From Serratia sp. FDAARGOS_506 (GTDB taxonomy: Bacteria; Pseudomonadota; Gammaproteobacteria; Enterobacterales; Enterobacteriaceae), in contig NZ_CP033831.1 in the NCBI RefSeq assembly GCF_003812745.1, positions 248,001 through 312,000 on the forward strand: a stretch of DNA of 64,000 nucleotides. The letters run 5' to 3'. Shown here piece by piece: positions 54,686-64,000 of the stretch (position 1 is the stretch's first letter; every line of letters starts with the position of its first letter). Position numbers and translations under genes: made by a program. The notes under the pieces are model-generated. The model was not told the DNA's origin. It did not search any database and saw only the letters and a list, made by a program, of their open reading frames with translations.

Positions 54686-55424
54686 TAGCTAAGAACTGCT
54701 GGTACTGTTTGGATTGTGGAAAACTTCGCGCTAGCTGCTTGCCATAGCGTTGAACGCTATCCTGACGGCCGGCTAACGCGGCGAAACGAATCTGTAACCA
54801 TAAGCTGCTGGCGCTGGCCGGCAGAACATGCTGATAAACATCCAATAAAAGTTGCGACTGGGCGCGCTTCCCTTCTCCAAATTGCTTTTCGGCCTCCGCC
54901 AACAGCGGAGTGCCTTTGTCCGGATCGACCTTCAACGCGCGGCTCAACAGCGTGCGCGCCTCATCGTTTTGTCCGGCCTTGAGAAAACAGTAACCTGCGT
55001 TTTCCAGGCTGTCGGCGACCTGGCCATAATCGGGCGCCAGCGCCGCAGCGCTAAACTGCTGTTGCGCCGGTACATACTGCCCTAAACCGCAAAGAAACGC
55101 ACCGTAATTATTCAATACGGTGCCATTGCCTGGCGCAAGTTTGAGCGCTTGCCGATAACGCTGTTCGGCCGCGGCATTTTCACCGATCCGCTGCTCATAG
55201 AGCGCCATGCCCAACTGCGTGCGGTAATCCTGCGGGGCCGCGTCCAGCGCCTTTTCCAGGTTCTGGCGCGCGGCGTCCATATCGCCTTGCTGCAGGTACT
55301 CCAGGCCCAGTTGCAACCGCGTCTGGCCCGCCTCAGAGACTTGTGCTTCCTTTTCCGGCGCTGAACCGGAACACCCGGCCAACAATCCGGCCGCCAGCCA
55401 CACACCCCACAGTTTCAGCTTCAT
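54675..55424 (-). CDS. pilW: PilW-type TPR lipoprotein
   Basis: A 249-residue lipoprotein (lipobox LLAGCSGS) with about six TPR motifs (for example [22 protein letters not shown]). Homologues are named PilW/PilF for outer-membrane secretin assembly in type IV pili. E. coli K-12 lacks the gene between rlmN and rodZ, and no other pilus genes occur in this window. The start at 55424 places the lipobox at the usual distance; ATG 55436 and GTG 55454 are alternatives, the former close to an AAGGA. It overlaps rodZ, so an envelope role linked to it is possible. Confidence 0.8.
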   Translation of the reverse strand: MKLKLWGVWLAAGLLAGCSGSAPEKEAQVSEAGQTRLQLGLEYLQQGDMDAARQNLEKALDAAPQDYRTQLGMALYEQRIGENAAAEQRYRQALKLAPGNGTVLNNYGAFLCGLGQYVPAQQQFSAAALAPDYGQVADSLENAGYCFLKAGQNDEARTLLSRALKVDPDKGTPLLAEAEKQFGEGKRAQSQLLLDVYQHVLPASASSLWLQIRFAALAGRQDSVQRYGKQLARSFPQSKQYQQFLANEY

Positions 55425-55522
55425 GCCCGCATTCATTTCCTTATCGGCCGCCACCTAAAGCCCGTCAGTGCCACGCTTTCGCATAACAGGCTGTTAGATA
55501 ACAAAAAATGGTGCTATAGGAT

Positions 55523-56719
55523 TCAGACCGCCCGTACGTTGATAGGTTCCCCGGCCATTTTCTTCTTCAGGGTACGCTTGGTACGGTCGATCACTTCACC
55601 CGCCAGTTGCCCGCAGGCGGCGTCGATATCGTCACCACGGGTTTTACGAACAATAGTCGTAAAGCCGTATTCCATCAACACCTTGGAGAAACGATCCACC
55701 CGGCTGTTGGAGCTGCGGCCGTACGGAGCGCCCGGGAACGGGTTCCATGGGATCAGGTTGATCTTGCACGGCGTGTCTTTCAGCACTTCCGCCAGCTGAT
55801 GCGCATCGTCGGTGCTGTCGTTGATATGATCCAGCATCACGTACTCGACGGTAACGCGGCCCTGGTTGGCGTTGGATTTCTCCAGGTAGCGGCGCACCGC
55901 GGACAGGAAGGTCTCGATGTTGTACTTGCGGTTGATCGGCACGATCTCATCGCGGATGGTGTCGTTCGGCGCGTGCAGCGAGATCGCCAGCGCCACGTCG
56001 ATCATGTCGCCCAGCTTGTCCAGCGCCGGCACTACGCCGGAGGTGGACAGGGTTACGCGGCGTTTGGACAGGCCAAAGCCGAAGTCGTCCAGCATGATTT
56101 CCATCGCCGGCACCACATTGTTCAGGTTGAGCAGCGGCTCGCCCATGCCCATCATCACCACGTTGGTGATCGGACGTTGACCGGTCACCTTCAGCGCGCC
56201 GATGATTTTCGCCGCGCGCCACACCTGCCCGATGATTTCCGACACGCGCAGGTTGCGGTTGAAGCCCTGCTGCGCCGTCGAACAGAATTTGCACTCCAGC
56301 GCGCAGCCTACCTGCGAAGAGACGCACAGCGTCGCGCGGTCGGCTTCCGGGATGTACACGGTTTCGACCTGCTGATCGCCGACTTTAATCGCCCACTTGA
56401 TGGTGCCGTCGGCCGAACGCTGTTCTTCCGCCACTTCCGGCGCGCGGATTTCCGCCACGCGCTGCAGCTTGCCACGCAGGACTTTGTTGATGTCGGTCAT
56501 CTGCTCGAAATCGTCGCAGCAGTAGTGGTAAATCCACTTCATCACCTGATCGGCGCGGAACGGTTTCTCGCCCATTTCGGCGAAGAACTCGCGCATTTGC
56601 TGGCGGTTCAGGTCCAGCAGGTTGATTTTGGCCGCAGCCGGTTGCTCCACGTTAACGGAGGGAGTAGTCAGCGAATTATTTTCAGACACGGTGTGCTCGG
56701 ACGTGATGGGTTCTAACAT
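55523..56719 (-). CDS. rlmN: Dual-specificity 23S rRNA/tRNA adenine-C2 methyltransferase RlmN
   Basis: A 398-residue radical-SAM enzyme; E. coli has 384. Cys139, Cys143 and Cys146 (CALECKFC) bind the 4Fe-4S cluster, and the methyl-carrier cysteine is in [11 protein letters not shown] near the C-terminus. It methylates A2503 of 23S rRNA and A37 of some tRNAs. The extra residues are at the N-terminus; a GTG start at 56689 (SENNSL) would give a length closer to E. coli. It lies between ndk and pilW. Confidence 0.95.
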   Translation of the reverse strand: MLEPITSEHTVSENNSLTTPSVNVEQPAAAKINLLDLNRQQMREFFAEMGEKPFRADQVMKWIYHYCCDDFEQMTDINKVLRGKLQRVAEIRAPEVAEEQRSADGTIKWAIKVGDQQVETVYIPEADRATLCVSSQVGCALECKFCSTAQQGFNRNLRVSEIIGQVWRAAKIIGALKVTGQRPITNVVMMGMGEPLLNLNNVVPAMEIMLDDFGFGLSKRRVTLSTSGVVPALDKLGDMIDVALAISLHAPNDTIRDEIVPINRKYNIETFLSAVRRYLEKSNANQGRVTVEYVMLDHINDSTDDAHQLAEVLKDTPCKINLIPWNPFPGAPYGRSSNSRVDRFSKVLMEYGFTTIVRKTRGDDIDAACGQLAGEVIDRTKRTLKKKMAGEPINVRAV

Positions 56720-56812
56720 AATGATCTCTGGCCTCGTTATTACACGTTATGGCGCTAAAGAATGGACAGTAAGTTGTGCATTTCAGCCCGCATGATTCGG
56801 GTGGCGGCACTA

Positions 56813-56848
56813 AAAACACGCCCCTGACAAGTCGTCTTATCAGGGGCG
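56813..56848 (-). terminator. Rho-independent terminator of ndk
   Basis: On the minus strand CGCCCCTGATAAG pairs with CTTGTCAGGGGCG through a 16-bp stem including one G-U pair, then TGTTTTTAG. It is about 110 bases past the ndk stop and 100 before rlmN. Confidence 0.82.
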
Positions 56849-56956
56849 CGGCATTGTACAAATTTTAGTAGCGGGTGGCTACGGCTGAAAGGCATTCAGG
56901 GCATTTTTATTGTTTCAGCCGGTGAATGCCTGGATATCAGCTCAGAAACGGCACGA

Positions 56957-57382
56957 TTAACGTGCGCAGATTTCGCTTTCGTTGAAGAAGTAAGCGATTT
57001 CGCGCTGTGCGGATTCAACGGAGTCGGAACCGTGAACGGCGTTAGCGGTGAAGCTGTCCGCGTAGTCGGCGCGCAGGGTACCGGCCAGGGCGTTGTCCGG
57101 GTTGGTTGCACCCATGATGTCGCGGTTGCGCTGCACGGCGTTTTCAGATTCCAGAACCTGCACCATGATTGGGCCGGAGGTCATGAACTCAACCAGACCG
57201 TCGAAGAATGGACGGCCTTTATGCTCAGCGTAGAAGCCTTCAGCTTGCTCGCGAGTCAGACGCAGCATTTTAGCGGCGATGATTTTGAAACCGGCGCGCT
57301 CGAAACGCGCGTAGATAGCGCCGATGTCGTTGTTAGCTACAGCGTTTGGTTTAACGATGGAAAAGGTACGTTCTACGGTCAT
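56957..57382 (-). CDS. ndk: Nucleoside-diphosphate kinase
   Basis: A 141-residue enzyme (E. coli 143) that balances nucleoside triphosphate pools by phosphate transfer from ATP. The catalytic His117 lies in NAVHGSD, and the substrate loop [10 protein letters not shown] and GATNP segments are intact. Monocistronic, with its own terminator. Relative to E. coli, pbpC, yfhM and sseA are not between it and sseB. Confidence 0.96.
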   Translation of the reverse strand: MTVERTFSIVKPNAVANNDIGAIYARFERAGFKIIAAKMLRLTREQAEGFYAEHKGRPFFDGLVEFMTSGPIMVQVLESENAVQRNRDIMGATNPDNALAGTLRADYADSFTANAVHGSDSVESAQREIAYFFNESEICAR

Positions 57383-57544
57383 GATGGCCTCTGTATGACT
57401 TCCAAAACAGGCCGGTCTGCAATGTTGCCGGCCTTCTCAAGTGGCGCAGATTATATGTGCGCCGTTAACGCTTGCCTACGGGAAAATCAACATTTCATTA
57501 AAAAAATATGATCTTCATGGGTCATTTTCGACAACGCGGCGGCG

Positions 57545-58375
57545 CTACTGGGTCTTGTCGGTAGACGGGATCAAATTGCGCAGCCAGCTGCCCCAGCGGC
57601 GCTGATAAAACGGCTGCGTATGGGCGATCAGGTAGTGGCTGATGCCGCGCTCGTTCTCTGACACCAGGCAGAAATCCACCGGTTCGTCGTTCGGCGCCGT
57701 TTCGCTGGCGACGCTGCCGGCCTCGTTGATCAACGCCTCGATCTCCGCCGGTTCGGCATCCACTTCCAGCCCGATCAGCAGATTCGGCTTCTCGTCCGCC
57801 GCCTGGTCGTGCATCAGCGCCAGAAACGCGCGGCGCACCGGTTTGCGCTGGCTGAACAGCGTGGTCAACGCATCCACCATCGCCGACGGATACTCTTCGG
57901 GTTGTCCCAGCAGGATTTGGGTCTCTTTATCGACGTAATGCTCCACCGGTTTGACGACGCCGCCGGTCGCCAGCAGCATCGCCACCTCTTCCGGGTAGAA
58001 CTCCTTGCCGTACTCCGCCTTCGGGTTGAGGAACAGATCCGCGCCCTGGGTGATTTCGAACAGCACCCGCGCCGGCATGGCGATGAACGGCTGTTCGTCC
58101 TCAACGGCCTTCTGCAGCGCCTCCAGCGAAGTGAAGAACGGAATGATGCTGCCGCCGTCCTGCTTTTCCCAATGCTGGATGTTAACCGGCGTATCCGCGT
58201 TCAGCGTGATATCGCCGTCCTGCTGCACCTGCTCGCTGTCGCCGAGGATCAGCACCGTGGCGTCGAGCAGTTCACGGAAGAACGCCGGGCGGTGGGCCGG
58301 CTCCGTCACCGCCAGCTTCAGCAGGCGTTCAAGTTCGTTCTCGCTCGGGGCGGCATCGTGATGATGGGCACTCAT
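57545..58375 (-). CDS. sseB: Enhanced serine sensitivity protein SseB
   Basis: A 276-residue cytoplasmic protein with the SseB N-terminal domain (about 13-125, ENELERLLKLAVTEPAHRPAF and IIPFFTSLEAL) and SseB C-terminal domain (about 145-255). E. coli SseB is known from a serine-sensitivity phenotype; its biochemical role is unsettled. It lies directly after pepB on the same strand, 89 bases away with a strong palindrome between. Confidence 0.9.
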   Translation of the reverse strand: MSAHHHDAAPSENELERLLKLAVTEPAHRPAFFRELLDATVLILGDSEQVQQDGDITLNADTPVNIQHWEKQDGGSIIPFFTSLEALQKAVEDEQPFIAMPARVLFEITQGADLFLNPKAEYGKEFYPEEVAMLLATGGVVKPVEHYVDKETQILLGQPEEYPSAMVDALTTLFSQRKPVRRAFLALMHDQAADEKPNLLIGLEVDAEPAEIEALINEAGSVASETAPNDEPVDFCLVSENERGISHYLIAHTQPFYQRRWGSWLRNLIPSTDKTQ

Positions 58376-58401
58376 GGCAAACTCCAGGGATCAAATAGCG
58401 A

Positions 58402-58419
58402 GGCCCAGCATGCTGGGCC
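58402..58419. terminator. Palindrome between pepB and sseB
   Basis: GGCCCAGCATGCTGGGCC is a perfect 18-base palindrome, 46 bases past the pepB stop and 27 before the sseB start. Little T-run. Probable partial terminator or mRNA-end stabiliser for pepB. Confidence 0.55.
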
Positions 58420-58464
58420 CCGAAGATAATGCGCATTCTAGCGCCCGATGCGGCGGGCGTTCAA

Positions 58465-59760
58465 TTATTTGGCTTTGCTCAGCAGCAGATTGGCCAGGGC
58501 GCGCACACCCAGACCGGTCGCGCCGGCCGACCACTGCTCCACCGCGCCTTTGCGGTAGGTGGCGGAACAGTCGATGTGCAGCCAGCCTTGTTGATAGTTC
58601 TTGACGAAGTGCGACAGGAAGGCCGCCGCGGTGCTGGCGCCGGCGGTGTAGGCCGGGCCGGCTACGTTGTTCAGCTCGGCGAAGTTGGACGGCAGCTGGC
58701 TGCGGTGGAACTCGGCCAGCGGCAGACGCCAGAACGGCTCGTGCTCGGCGGCGGCGCTGCTCAGCAGCTCCTGCGCCAGCGCGTCGTCGAAGCTGAACAG
58801 CGCATGGTAGTCGTTGCCTACCGCGGTTTTCGCCGCGCCGGTCAGGGTGGCGCAGTCGATAATCAGCTGCGGGTTCTGCTCAGAAGCGTCGATCAGGCCG
58901 TCGGCCAGCACCAGGCGCCCTTCCGCATCGGTGTTCATCACCTCGACGGTTTTGCCGTTGCGGTAGCGAATGATGTCGCCCAGTTTAAAGGCGTTGCCGC
59001 TGACCATGTTGTCGGCGCAGCACAGGTACAGCTTCACGCGCTGCTTCAGACCGCGCGCCGCCGCCAGCGCCAATGCGCCGGTGATGGTGGCCGCACCGCC
59101 CATGTCGGATTTCATCGAATCCATGAAGGCGCTCTGCTTCAGGCTGTAGCCGCCGCTGTCGAAAGTGATGCCCTTGCCGACCAGGCAAGCGAACACCGGC
59201 GCATCCGGGTTACCGGTCGGGTTGAAGTCCAATGCCAGCAGCACCGGCGGACGTTCGGAGCCGCGGCCGACGGTGTGGATGCCGGCATAGTTCTGCTCGC
59301 GCAGATCTTCGCCCTTGGTGATACGGTAGCTGACGGCATCGCAGCCGACGTCGCACATCAGATCGACGGCGCGGGTCGCCAGTTGCTCTGGCCCCAGCTC
59401 TTCCGCCGGCATGTTGATGGTGTCGCGTACCCAGTCTACGATCTTCAGGCGCTTATCCAGCTCCTGGCGTGCGGCTTCCGGCAGCTCGGCCCATTCGACG
59501 TTGCGCTGCCCTTTCGGCCCGCGGTAACCCTGCCAGAACGCCCAGCTGTTTTCCAAGTCCCAACCGTCGCCGGCGAGTTTGACGTTTTTGATGCCCTGAC
59601 TGTCAATTTTGCGGCCCGCACGCTGGATCGCGCCCAGTTTGTCGGCGCCGGTCAGGTGGATGGTCATCCCTTCGCCGTTGGTGCTGAGCAGCGCTTTTTC
59701 GCCCCAACGGGCGTCGGCAGGTTGTTGCGACAGCGTGACCTGCATGAATTCTGTTGTCAT
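58465..59760 (-). CDS. pepB: Peptidase B (M17 leucyl-aminopeptidase family)
   Basis: A 431-residue M17 aminopeptidase. The C-terminal catalytic domain carries the signature [14 protein letters not shown], the metal-binding [14 protein letters not shown] and the [10 protein letters not shown] segment. It removes N-terminal residues from peptides in the cytoplasm with Mn2+ or Zn2+. Length and sequence follow E. coli PepB (427). In E. coli it follows iscX, as here. Confidence 0.95.
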   Translation of the reverse strand: MTTEFMQVTLSQQPADARWGEKALLSTNGEGMTIHLTGADKLGAIQRAGRKIDSQGIKNVKLAGDGWDLENSWAFWQGYRGPKGQRNVEWAELPEAARQELDKRLKIVDWVRDTINMPAEELGPEQLATRAVDLMCDVGCDAVSYRITKGEDLREQNYAGIHTVGRGSERPPVLLALDFNPTGNPDAPVFACLVGKGITFDSGGYSLKQSAFMDSMKSDMGGAATITGALALAAARGLKQRVKLYLCCADNMVSGNAFKLGDIIRYRNGKTVEVMNTDAEGRLVLADGLIDASEQNPQLIIDCATLTGAAKTAVGNDYHALFSFDDALAQELLSSAAAEHEPFWRLPLAEFHRSQLPSNFAELNNVAGPAYTAGASTAAAFLSHFVKNYQQGWLHIDCSATYRKGAVEQWSAGATGLGVRALANLLLSKAK

Positions 59761-59805
59761 AGCCTTCTTACTCCGGATTATTCTTTTATTAATCTTGTCG
59801 GATAC

Positions 59806-59836
59806 AAAATAAACGGGCCGCCCATGGCAGCCCGTT
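59806..59836 (-). terminator. Terminator at the end of the isc operon
   Basis: On the minus strand AACGGGCTGCC-ATG-GGCGGCCCGTT is an 11-bp stem with one G-U pair, followed by TATTTTG. It lies 8 bases past iscX, so pepB is expressed largely from read-through or its own promoter. Confidence 0.75.
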
Positions 59837-59843
59837 ACGCTAT

Positions 59844-60044
59844 TTACTCCGCTTCATCTAACCAGACCAGCAGGATCGCTTCCAGTATTTTTTCGTTGGA
59901 AGCCTGCGGATCGTCGTCGAACTCTTCCAGATCGCAGATCCACTGATGCATGTCGGTAAAACGCACGGTTTTCGGATCGGTGTCCGGGTATTGGTCGTAC
60001 AGGGCTTCGCCGATTTCTCGGCTGTCGGTCCACTTCAGTCCCAT
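59844..60044 (-). CDS. iscX: Fe-S cluster assembly protein IscX
   Basis: A 66-residue acidic protein ([20 protein letters not shown] at the N-terminus, LEEFDDDP in the middle) matching E. coli IscX (YfhJ). It binds iron and IscS and modulates cluster assembly. Last gene of the isc operon, 32 bases after fdx. Confidence 0.95.
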   Translation of the reverse strand: MGLKWTDSREIGEALYDQYPDTDPKTVRFTDMHQWICDLEEFDDDPQASNEKILEAILLVWLDEAE

Positions 60045-60076
60045 TATGATCTCCGGGTTGGCGCTGCGGCTAACAA

Positions 60077-60412
60077 TTAATGCTCACGCGCGTGGTTGAC
60101 GGTGTAGCGCGGCATTTCGACCACCAGATCTTCGTCGGCGACCAGCGCCTGGCAGCTCAGACGGCTTTCCGGCTCCAGCCCCCACGCTTTGTCCAGCATG
60201 TCGTCTTCCAGCTCGCTGCTCTCTTCCAGCGAATCGAAACCTTCACGCACGATGCAGTGGCAGGTGGTGCAGGCGCAGGATTTCTCGCAGGCGTGCTCGA
60301 TTTCAATGCCGTTACGCAGCGCAACGTTGAGGATCGACTCCCCTTTTTCGGCTTCCAGAACCGCCCCTTCCGGGCAAAGATCTTGATGGGGCAGGAAAAC
60401 AATTTTAGGCAT
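60077..60412 (-). CDS. fdx: 2Fe-2S ferredoxin of the isc operon
   Basis: A 111-residue adrenodoxin-type ferredoxin. Cys42, Cys48 and Cys51 ([10 protein letters not shown]) with the later cysteine in RLSCQALV bind the 2Fe-2S cluster. It supplies electrons to IscS/IscU during cluster formation. Two bases separate it from hscA. Confidence 0.96.
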   Translation of the reverse strand: MPKIVFLPHQDLCPEGAVLEAEKGESILNVALRNGIEIEHACEKSCACTTCHCIVREGFDSLEESSELEDDMLDKAWGLEPESRLSCQALVADEDLVVEMPRYTVNHAREH

Positions 60413-60414
60413 GG

Positions 60415-62265
60415 TTAAACCTCATCCACAGAATGGCCAGCCAGCGCGCGGCGAATGGAAGCGTCCATGCGGCGCGCGGCAAAATCTTGCGTTTGTGCAT
60501 CTAATGTTTTGATGGCGTCTTCGATAGCGGCGGGATCTTCCCCCTGCACCGCCTGCTGCAACGCCTGGGTCGCGGCGGCGATCGCCTGGCTTTCCGCCTC
60601 GCTCAGCAGCGCGGCGTCGGTGGCCAGCGCGCCCTGCAGGCTTTCCAGCACCCGCGCGGCTTCCACGCGTTGCTCCGCCAGCTTGCGCGCGCCCACGTCG
60701 CTTTGCGCGTTGGCCATCGAATCCTTGATCATGCCGGCGATTTCGCTGTCCGACAGACCGTACGACGGCTTGACCTGGATCGACGCTTCAACGCCGGTGG
60801 ATTTCTCCATCGCGGTGACGCTCAGCAGACCGTCGGCATCCACCTGGAAGGTCACGCGAATATGCGCTCCCCCGGCAGGCAGTGGCGGCAGGCCGCGCAG
60901 CGTGAAGCGCGCCAGCGAACGGCAGTCCTGCACCAGCTCGCGCTCGCCCTGCAGCACGTGGATCATCATCGCGCTCTGGCCGTCTTTAAAGGTGGTGAAC
61001 TCCTGCGCGCGCGCCACCGGAATGGTGGTGTTGCGCGGGATTACTTTCTCCACCAGGCCGCCCATGGTTTCGAGACCCAGCGACAGCGGGATCACGTCCA
61101 GCAGCAGCATGTCGCTGTCCGGCTTGTTGCCCACCAGAATGTCAGCCTGGATCGCGGCGCCGATGGCGACCACTTTATCCGGATCGATCGACGTCAGCGG
61201 CGTGCGGCCGAAGAAGGCCCCCACCTGCTCACGCACCAGTGGCACGCGGGTAGAACCGCCGACCATCACCGCTTCCAGCACCTCGTCGGCAGCGACGCCA
61301 GCGTCTTTCAGCGCACGGCGGCAGGCCATCAGCGTGCGTTTCACCAGTGGAGCGATCAGCGCTTCAAACTGGGCGCGGGTCACCTCGCCCTGCCAGCCGG
61401 CCACTTCAACGCGTACGCTGTCGGCATCGCTCAACGCGATTTTAGCGGCGATGGCGGCATCCAGCAGTTGGCGCTGCACGCCATGGTCGCTGCGATCGGC
61501 CACGCCGGCCTGCTCGCGCAGCCAGTCGGCCAACAGGTGATCGAAGTCGTCGCCGCCCAGCGCAGAATCGCCGCCGGTGGCCAGCACTTCGAACACGCCG
61601 CGACTGAGGCGCAGAATGGAGATATCAAAGGTGCCGCCGCCCAGATCGTAAACCGCGATCACCCCTTCCTGACCGGAATCCAGCCCGTAGGCGATCGCCG
61701 CCGCGGTCGGTTCGTTCAGCAGGCGCAGGACGTGCAGGCCGGCCAGACGCGCCGCGTCTTTGGTGCCCTGGCGCTGCGCGTCGTCAAAGTAGGCGGGAAC
61801 GGTGATCACCACGCCGTCCAGATCGCCTTCCAGCGCCGCTTGCGCGCGCGCGGACAGGGCCCGCAGGATATCGGCGGAGACGCCGACCGGGTTAACCGGG
61901 CCGGCGGCGGTGACGATCAGCGGCAGGCCGTTGTCGCTGGCCTGGAATTGATAAGGCAGGTTCGGGTAACGTTGCTGCACGTCCGCCAACGAGCGGCCCA
62001 TCATGCGTTTGATGGAGCTGACGGTATTGGCCGGATCCTGCGCCGCCTGTTGGCGCGCCTCCCAACCGACGCGCTGCGCGTCCGCCTGATAATGCACCAC
62101 CGAAGGCAGCAAATGGCGGCCCTGTTCGTCGGCCAGCGTTTCCGCTTGCCCGCTGCGCACCGTGGCGACCAGCGAGTTGGTGGTGCCTAAATCGATGCCG
62201 GCGGCCAGACGTCGCTGGTGCGGCGCGGCGCTGAGGCCAGGCTCACTAATTTGTAATAAGGCCAT
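60415..62265 (-). CDS. hscA: Fe-S cluster chaperone HscA (Hsp70 family)
   Basis: A 616-residue DnaK-type chaperone, same length as E. coli HscA. The ATPase domain ([36 protein letters not shown]) is followed by a substrate domain that recognises the LPPVK motif of IscU. With HscB it releases the cluster from IscU to acceptor proteins. Followed directly by fdx. Confidence 0.97.
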   Translation of the reverse strand: MALLQISEPGLSAAPHQRRLAAGIDLGTTNSLVATVRSGQAETLADEQGRHLLPSVVHYQADAQRVGWEARQQAAQDPANTVSSIKRMMGRSLADVQQRYPNLPYQFQASDNGLPLIVTAAGPVNPVGVSADILRALSARAQAALEGDLDGVVITVPAYFDDAQRQGTKDAARLAGLHVLRLLNEPTAAAIAYGLDSGQEGVIAVYDLGGGTFDISILRLSRGVFEVLATGGDSALGGDDFDHLLADWLREQAGVADRSDHGVQRQLLDAAIAAKIALSDADSVRVEVAGWQGEVTRAQFEALIAPLVKRTLMACRRALKDAGVAADEVLEAVMVGGSTRVPLVREQVGAFFGRTPLTSIDPDKVVAIGAAIQADILVGNKPDSDMLLLDVIPLSLGLETMGGLVEKVIPRNTTIPVARAQEFTTFKDGQSAMMIHVLQGERELVQDCRSLARFTLRGLPPLPAGGAHIRVTFQVDADGLLSVTAMEKSTGVEASIQVKPSYGLSDSEIAGMIKDSMANAQSDVGARKLAEQRVEAARVLESLQGALATDAALLSEAESQAIAAATQALQQAVQGEDPAAIEDAIKTLDAQTQDFAARRMDASIRRALAGHSVDEV

Positions 62266-62297
62266 GTTGAAGCTTCCACAATCAGAATCAGAAGGTG

Positions 62298-62819
62298 TTA
62301 CTCAAAACCCAGCAGTTTTTCTTCGAGTTGTTCAACCTGTTGCTGGAGTTTGTCCAAAAAGCGCAGCTTGCGCACGGTGTCGGCGGCGTCCGCCCATTGC
62401 TCGCCATCCAGCTGCTGCAGCATCAGCGCACTGCGCTGTTTGATGGAGACGGCCAGCCGCGCGCCGAAATCGGCCAGCAGGCGCTCCGCCTCCGGCTTGC
62501 GCTCAATGGCGTCGAGCTCTTCGCGCAGTTCCAGCTGTTCCATCAGGAACGCGGTGTCGCGCATCGTATGCTGTTCGTTGCCCAGATCGAAGCCGTGCAA
62601 AGATAGCATATACTCCGCGCGTTTTAACGGGTGCTTCAGCGCCTGGTAGGCTTCATTGATGGTCGCCGCCTGCTGCAACGCCATCAGGCGTTCGCGCTCC
62701 GGCTGGTTGGCGAAACGATCGGGGTGGAATTGGCGCTGCAGATCCTGGAAGCGGGACGCAAGCAGGCTGCCGTCCACGGTGTAGCGAACTGGCAGCCCGA
62801 ATAAAGTAAAGTAATCCAT
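62298..62819 (-). CDS. hscB: Co-chaperone HscB (J-domain protein)
   Basis: A 173-residue protein with an N-terminal J domain (about 1-75; the HPDRF motif is present) and a C-terminal helical domain that binds IscU. It delivers IscU to HscA and stimulates ATP hydrolysis. Length matches E. coli (171). 32 bases before hscA and 62 after iscA. Confidence 0.96.
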   Translation of the reverse strand: MDYFTLFGLPVRYTVDGSLLASRFQDLQRQFHPDRFANQPERERLMALQQAATINEAYQALKHPLKRAEYMLSLHGFDLGNEQHTMRDTAFLMEQLELREELDAIERKPEAERLLADFGARLAVSIKQRSALMLQQLDGEQWADAADTVRKLRFLDKLQQQVEQLEEKLLGFE

Positions 62820-62881
62820 AGCGTGCTCTGGGCGTTAGCGGATGAAGTTCCCCCGCCGAAACGGGGGAGCACGATGGACTG

Positions 62882-63205
62882 TCAGACGTTGAAACTCTCG
62901 CCGCAGCCGCATTCGCTTGAGACGTTCGGGTTGTTGAACTTGAAGCCTTCGTTCAGGCCTTCCTTAACGAAATCAAGCTCGGTGCCGTCAAGGTAGACCA
63001 GGCTCTTGCCGTCGATGATCACCTTGATGCCTTTGTCTTCAAACACGATGTCGTCATCGTTGGCTTCGTCAACAAATTCCAGCACGTACGCCATCCCGGA
63101 GCAGCCGGAAGTTCGCACTCCCAGACGCAGGCCGAGACCTTTGCCGCGGTTCGTCAAAAACGCCTGAACACGCTGCGCAGCGCTGTCGCTCATGGTAATA
63201 GACAT
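62882..63205 (-). CDS. iscA: Iron-sulfur assembly protein IscA
   Basis: A 107-residue A-type carrier, same length as E. coli IscA. The three cluster-binding cysteines are Cys35 (SGCSG), Cys99 and Cys101 (ECGCG). The start at 63205 follows GAGGTTGTG and matches E. coli (MSIT.SDSAA); a longer in-frame start at 63223 would include the ribosome site. Confidence 0.96.
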   Translation of the reverse strand: MSITMSDSAAQRVQAFLTNRGKGLGLRLGVRTSGCSGMAYVLEFVDEANDDDIVFEDKGIKVIIDGKSLVYLDGTELDFVKEGLNEGFKFNNPNVSSECGCGESFNV

Positions 63206-63259
63206 CACAACCTCACACTTCAAATCAAAGCCCGGCGCAGCCGGGCCGACTCAGACAAA

Positions 63260-63646
63260 TTACTTGGCGCTATGCTTGCTCTTATAGTCGGCAATCGCTG
63301 CTTTGATGGCATCTTCAGCCAGGATCGAGCAGTGAATTTTGACCGGCGGCAATTCCAGTTCTTCGGCGATCTGGGTGTTTTTGATCGCTTCTGCCTGATC
63401 CAGCGATTTACCCTTCATCCATTCGGTCACCAGCGAGCTGGAGGCGATGGCAGAACCGCAGCCGTAGGTTTTAAAGCGCGCGTCTTCGATGATGCCTTCA
63501 TCGTTAACCTTGATTTGCAGCTTCATGACGTCGCCGCAGGCCGGCGCCCCTACCATGCCGCTGCCGACGGTAGGATCTTCGTTGTCGAAAGAACCCACAT
63601 TACGCGGGTTTTCATAATGATCGATTACTTTTTCGCTGTAAGCCAT
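63260..63646 (-). CDS. iscU: Fe-S cluster scaffold IscU
   Basis: A 128-residue scaffold, same length as E. coli IscU. Ligands Cys37, Asp39, Cys63 and Cys106 are present, and LPPVK (residues 99-103) is the HscA recognition site. It accepts sulfur from IscS and iron to build 2Fe-2S clusters. 24 bases after iscS. Confidence 0.97.
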   Translation of the reverse strand: MAYSEKVIDHYENPRNVGSFDNEDPTVGSGMVGAPACGDVMKLQIKVNDEGIIEDARFKTYGCGSAIASSSLVTEWMKGKSLDQAEAIKNTQIAEELELPPVKIHCSILAEDAIKAAIADYKSKHSAK

Positions 63647-63670
63647 GACCTTGCTCCTGAAACCTGAGAA

Positions 63671-64000
63671 TTAATGATGCGCCCATTCGATGCTGTTGAT
63701 GTCCACGCCCTGCTTGAACATCTCCCACAGCGGGGACAGATCGCGCAGACGGCCGATGGATTTACGCACCAGCTGAATGGTGTAGTCGATCTCTTCTTCC
63801 GTGGTGAAACGCCCCAAGGAGAAACGGATCGAGCTGTGCGCCAGTTCATCGCTCATGCCCAGCGCACGCAGCACGTAGGACGGCTCGAGGCTGGCGGAGG
63901 TACAGGCTGAACCGGAGGAAACGGCCAGGTCTTTCAGCGCCATGATCAGCGACTCGCCTTCAACGTAGTTGAAGCTGACGTTCAGGATGTTCGGTGCGCC
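63671..64000 (-). CDS. iscS: Cysteine desulfurase IscS, C-terminal part only
   Basis: The last 109 codons of IscS; the frame runs off the window edge at 64000. It includes the mobile-loop catalytic cysteine in [14 protein letters not shown] and the conserved C-terminus [10 protein letters not shown] that contacts IscU. IscS is a pyridoxal-phosphate enzyme of 404 residues in E. coli, providing sulfur for Fe-S clusters, thiamine and tRNA thiolation. The N-terminus and the iscR regulator are beyond the window. Confidence 0.96.
   Translation of the reverse strand, partial: GAPNILNVSFNYVEGESLIMALKDLAVSSGSACTSASLEPSYVLRALGMSDELAHSSIRFSLGRFTTEEEIDYTIQLVRKSIGRLRDLSPLWEMFKQGVDINSIEWAHH

Overview
The window is chromosomal DNA of an enterobacterium, most probably a Serratia of the S. 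marcescens group. This rests on high coding G+C, E. coli-like gene order in long blocks (yegS, fbaB, thiDM; guaBA-xseA, der-bamB-yfgM-hisS-ispG-rodZ-rlmN-ndk, sseB-pepB-isc), and a protealysin/emfourin pair of the type known from Serratia. The species assignment is inference. Base 1 falls inside yegS and base 64000 inside iscS, so both end genes are partial.

Left part (1-14.8 kb): the tail of yegS, then a complete rspA-rspB sugar-acid cluster (enolase-superfamily dehydratase, Zn dehydrogenase, two permeases, a mannonate-oxidoreductase-type enzyme and the GntR/FCD repressor RspR). Next come class I aldolase fbaB and the whole glucitol operon srlA-srlE-srlB-srlD-gutM-srlR-gutQ. In E. coli the galactitol operon lies between yegS and fbaB; here the carbohydrate genes at this locus are different.

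Middle (14.8-35 kb): a lysozyme inhibitor (ivy), a TPP-riboswitch-controlled thiM-thiD pair, a TetR-controlled ytcA-mdtN-mdtO export operon lacking mdtP, and small regulator/transporter/enzyme genes (GNAT, MFS/HxlR, rluF, alpha/beta hydrolase/AraC). The accessory stretch 26.5-34.5 kb follows: a 1020-residue autotransporter with eleven GGENP repeats, an orphan lipoprotein, a NarL-type regulator overlapping a hybrid histidine kinase, a decayed Phd/YefM-RelE/ParE toxin-antitoxin module, and an HNH-like protein of unknown function beside the 3' end of guaA.

Right part (35-64 kb): mostly conserved housekeeping genes on the minus strand. Relative to E. coli, where xseA, yfgJ and der are neighbours, extra genes sit on both sides of yfgJ: a GH31 alpha-xylosidase-type enzyme with an MFS permease and LacI regulator, protealysin with its inhibitor emfourin, and an AEC-family permease. 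The window closes with sseB, pepB and the isc iron-sulfur operon.

No tRNA, rRNA, insertion sequence, integrase or CRISPR array was found. I found no clearly new multi-gene system. The least explained parts are the HNH-like protein with the decayed toxin-antitoxin module, and the autotransporter/lipoprotein/two-component neighbourhood. Coordinates come from reading the sequence directly; family assignments rest on remembered homologues and motifs, not on database searches.
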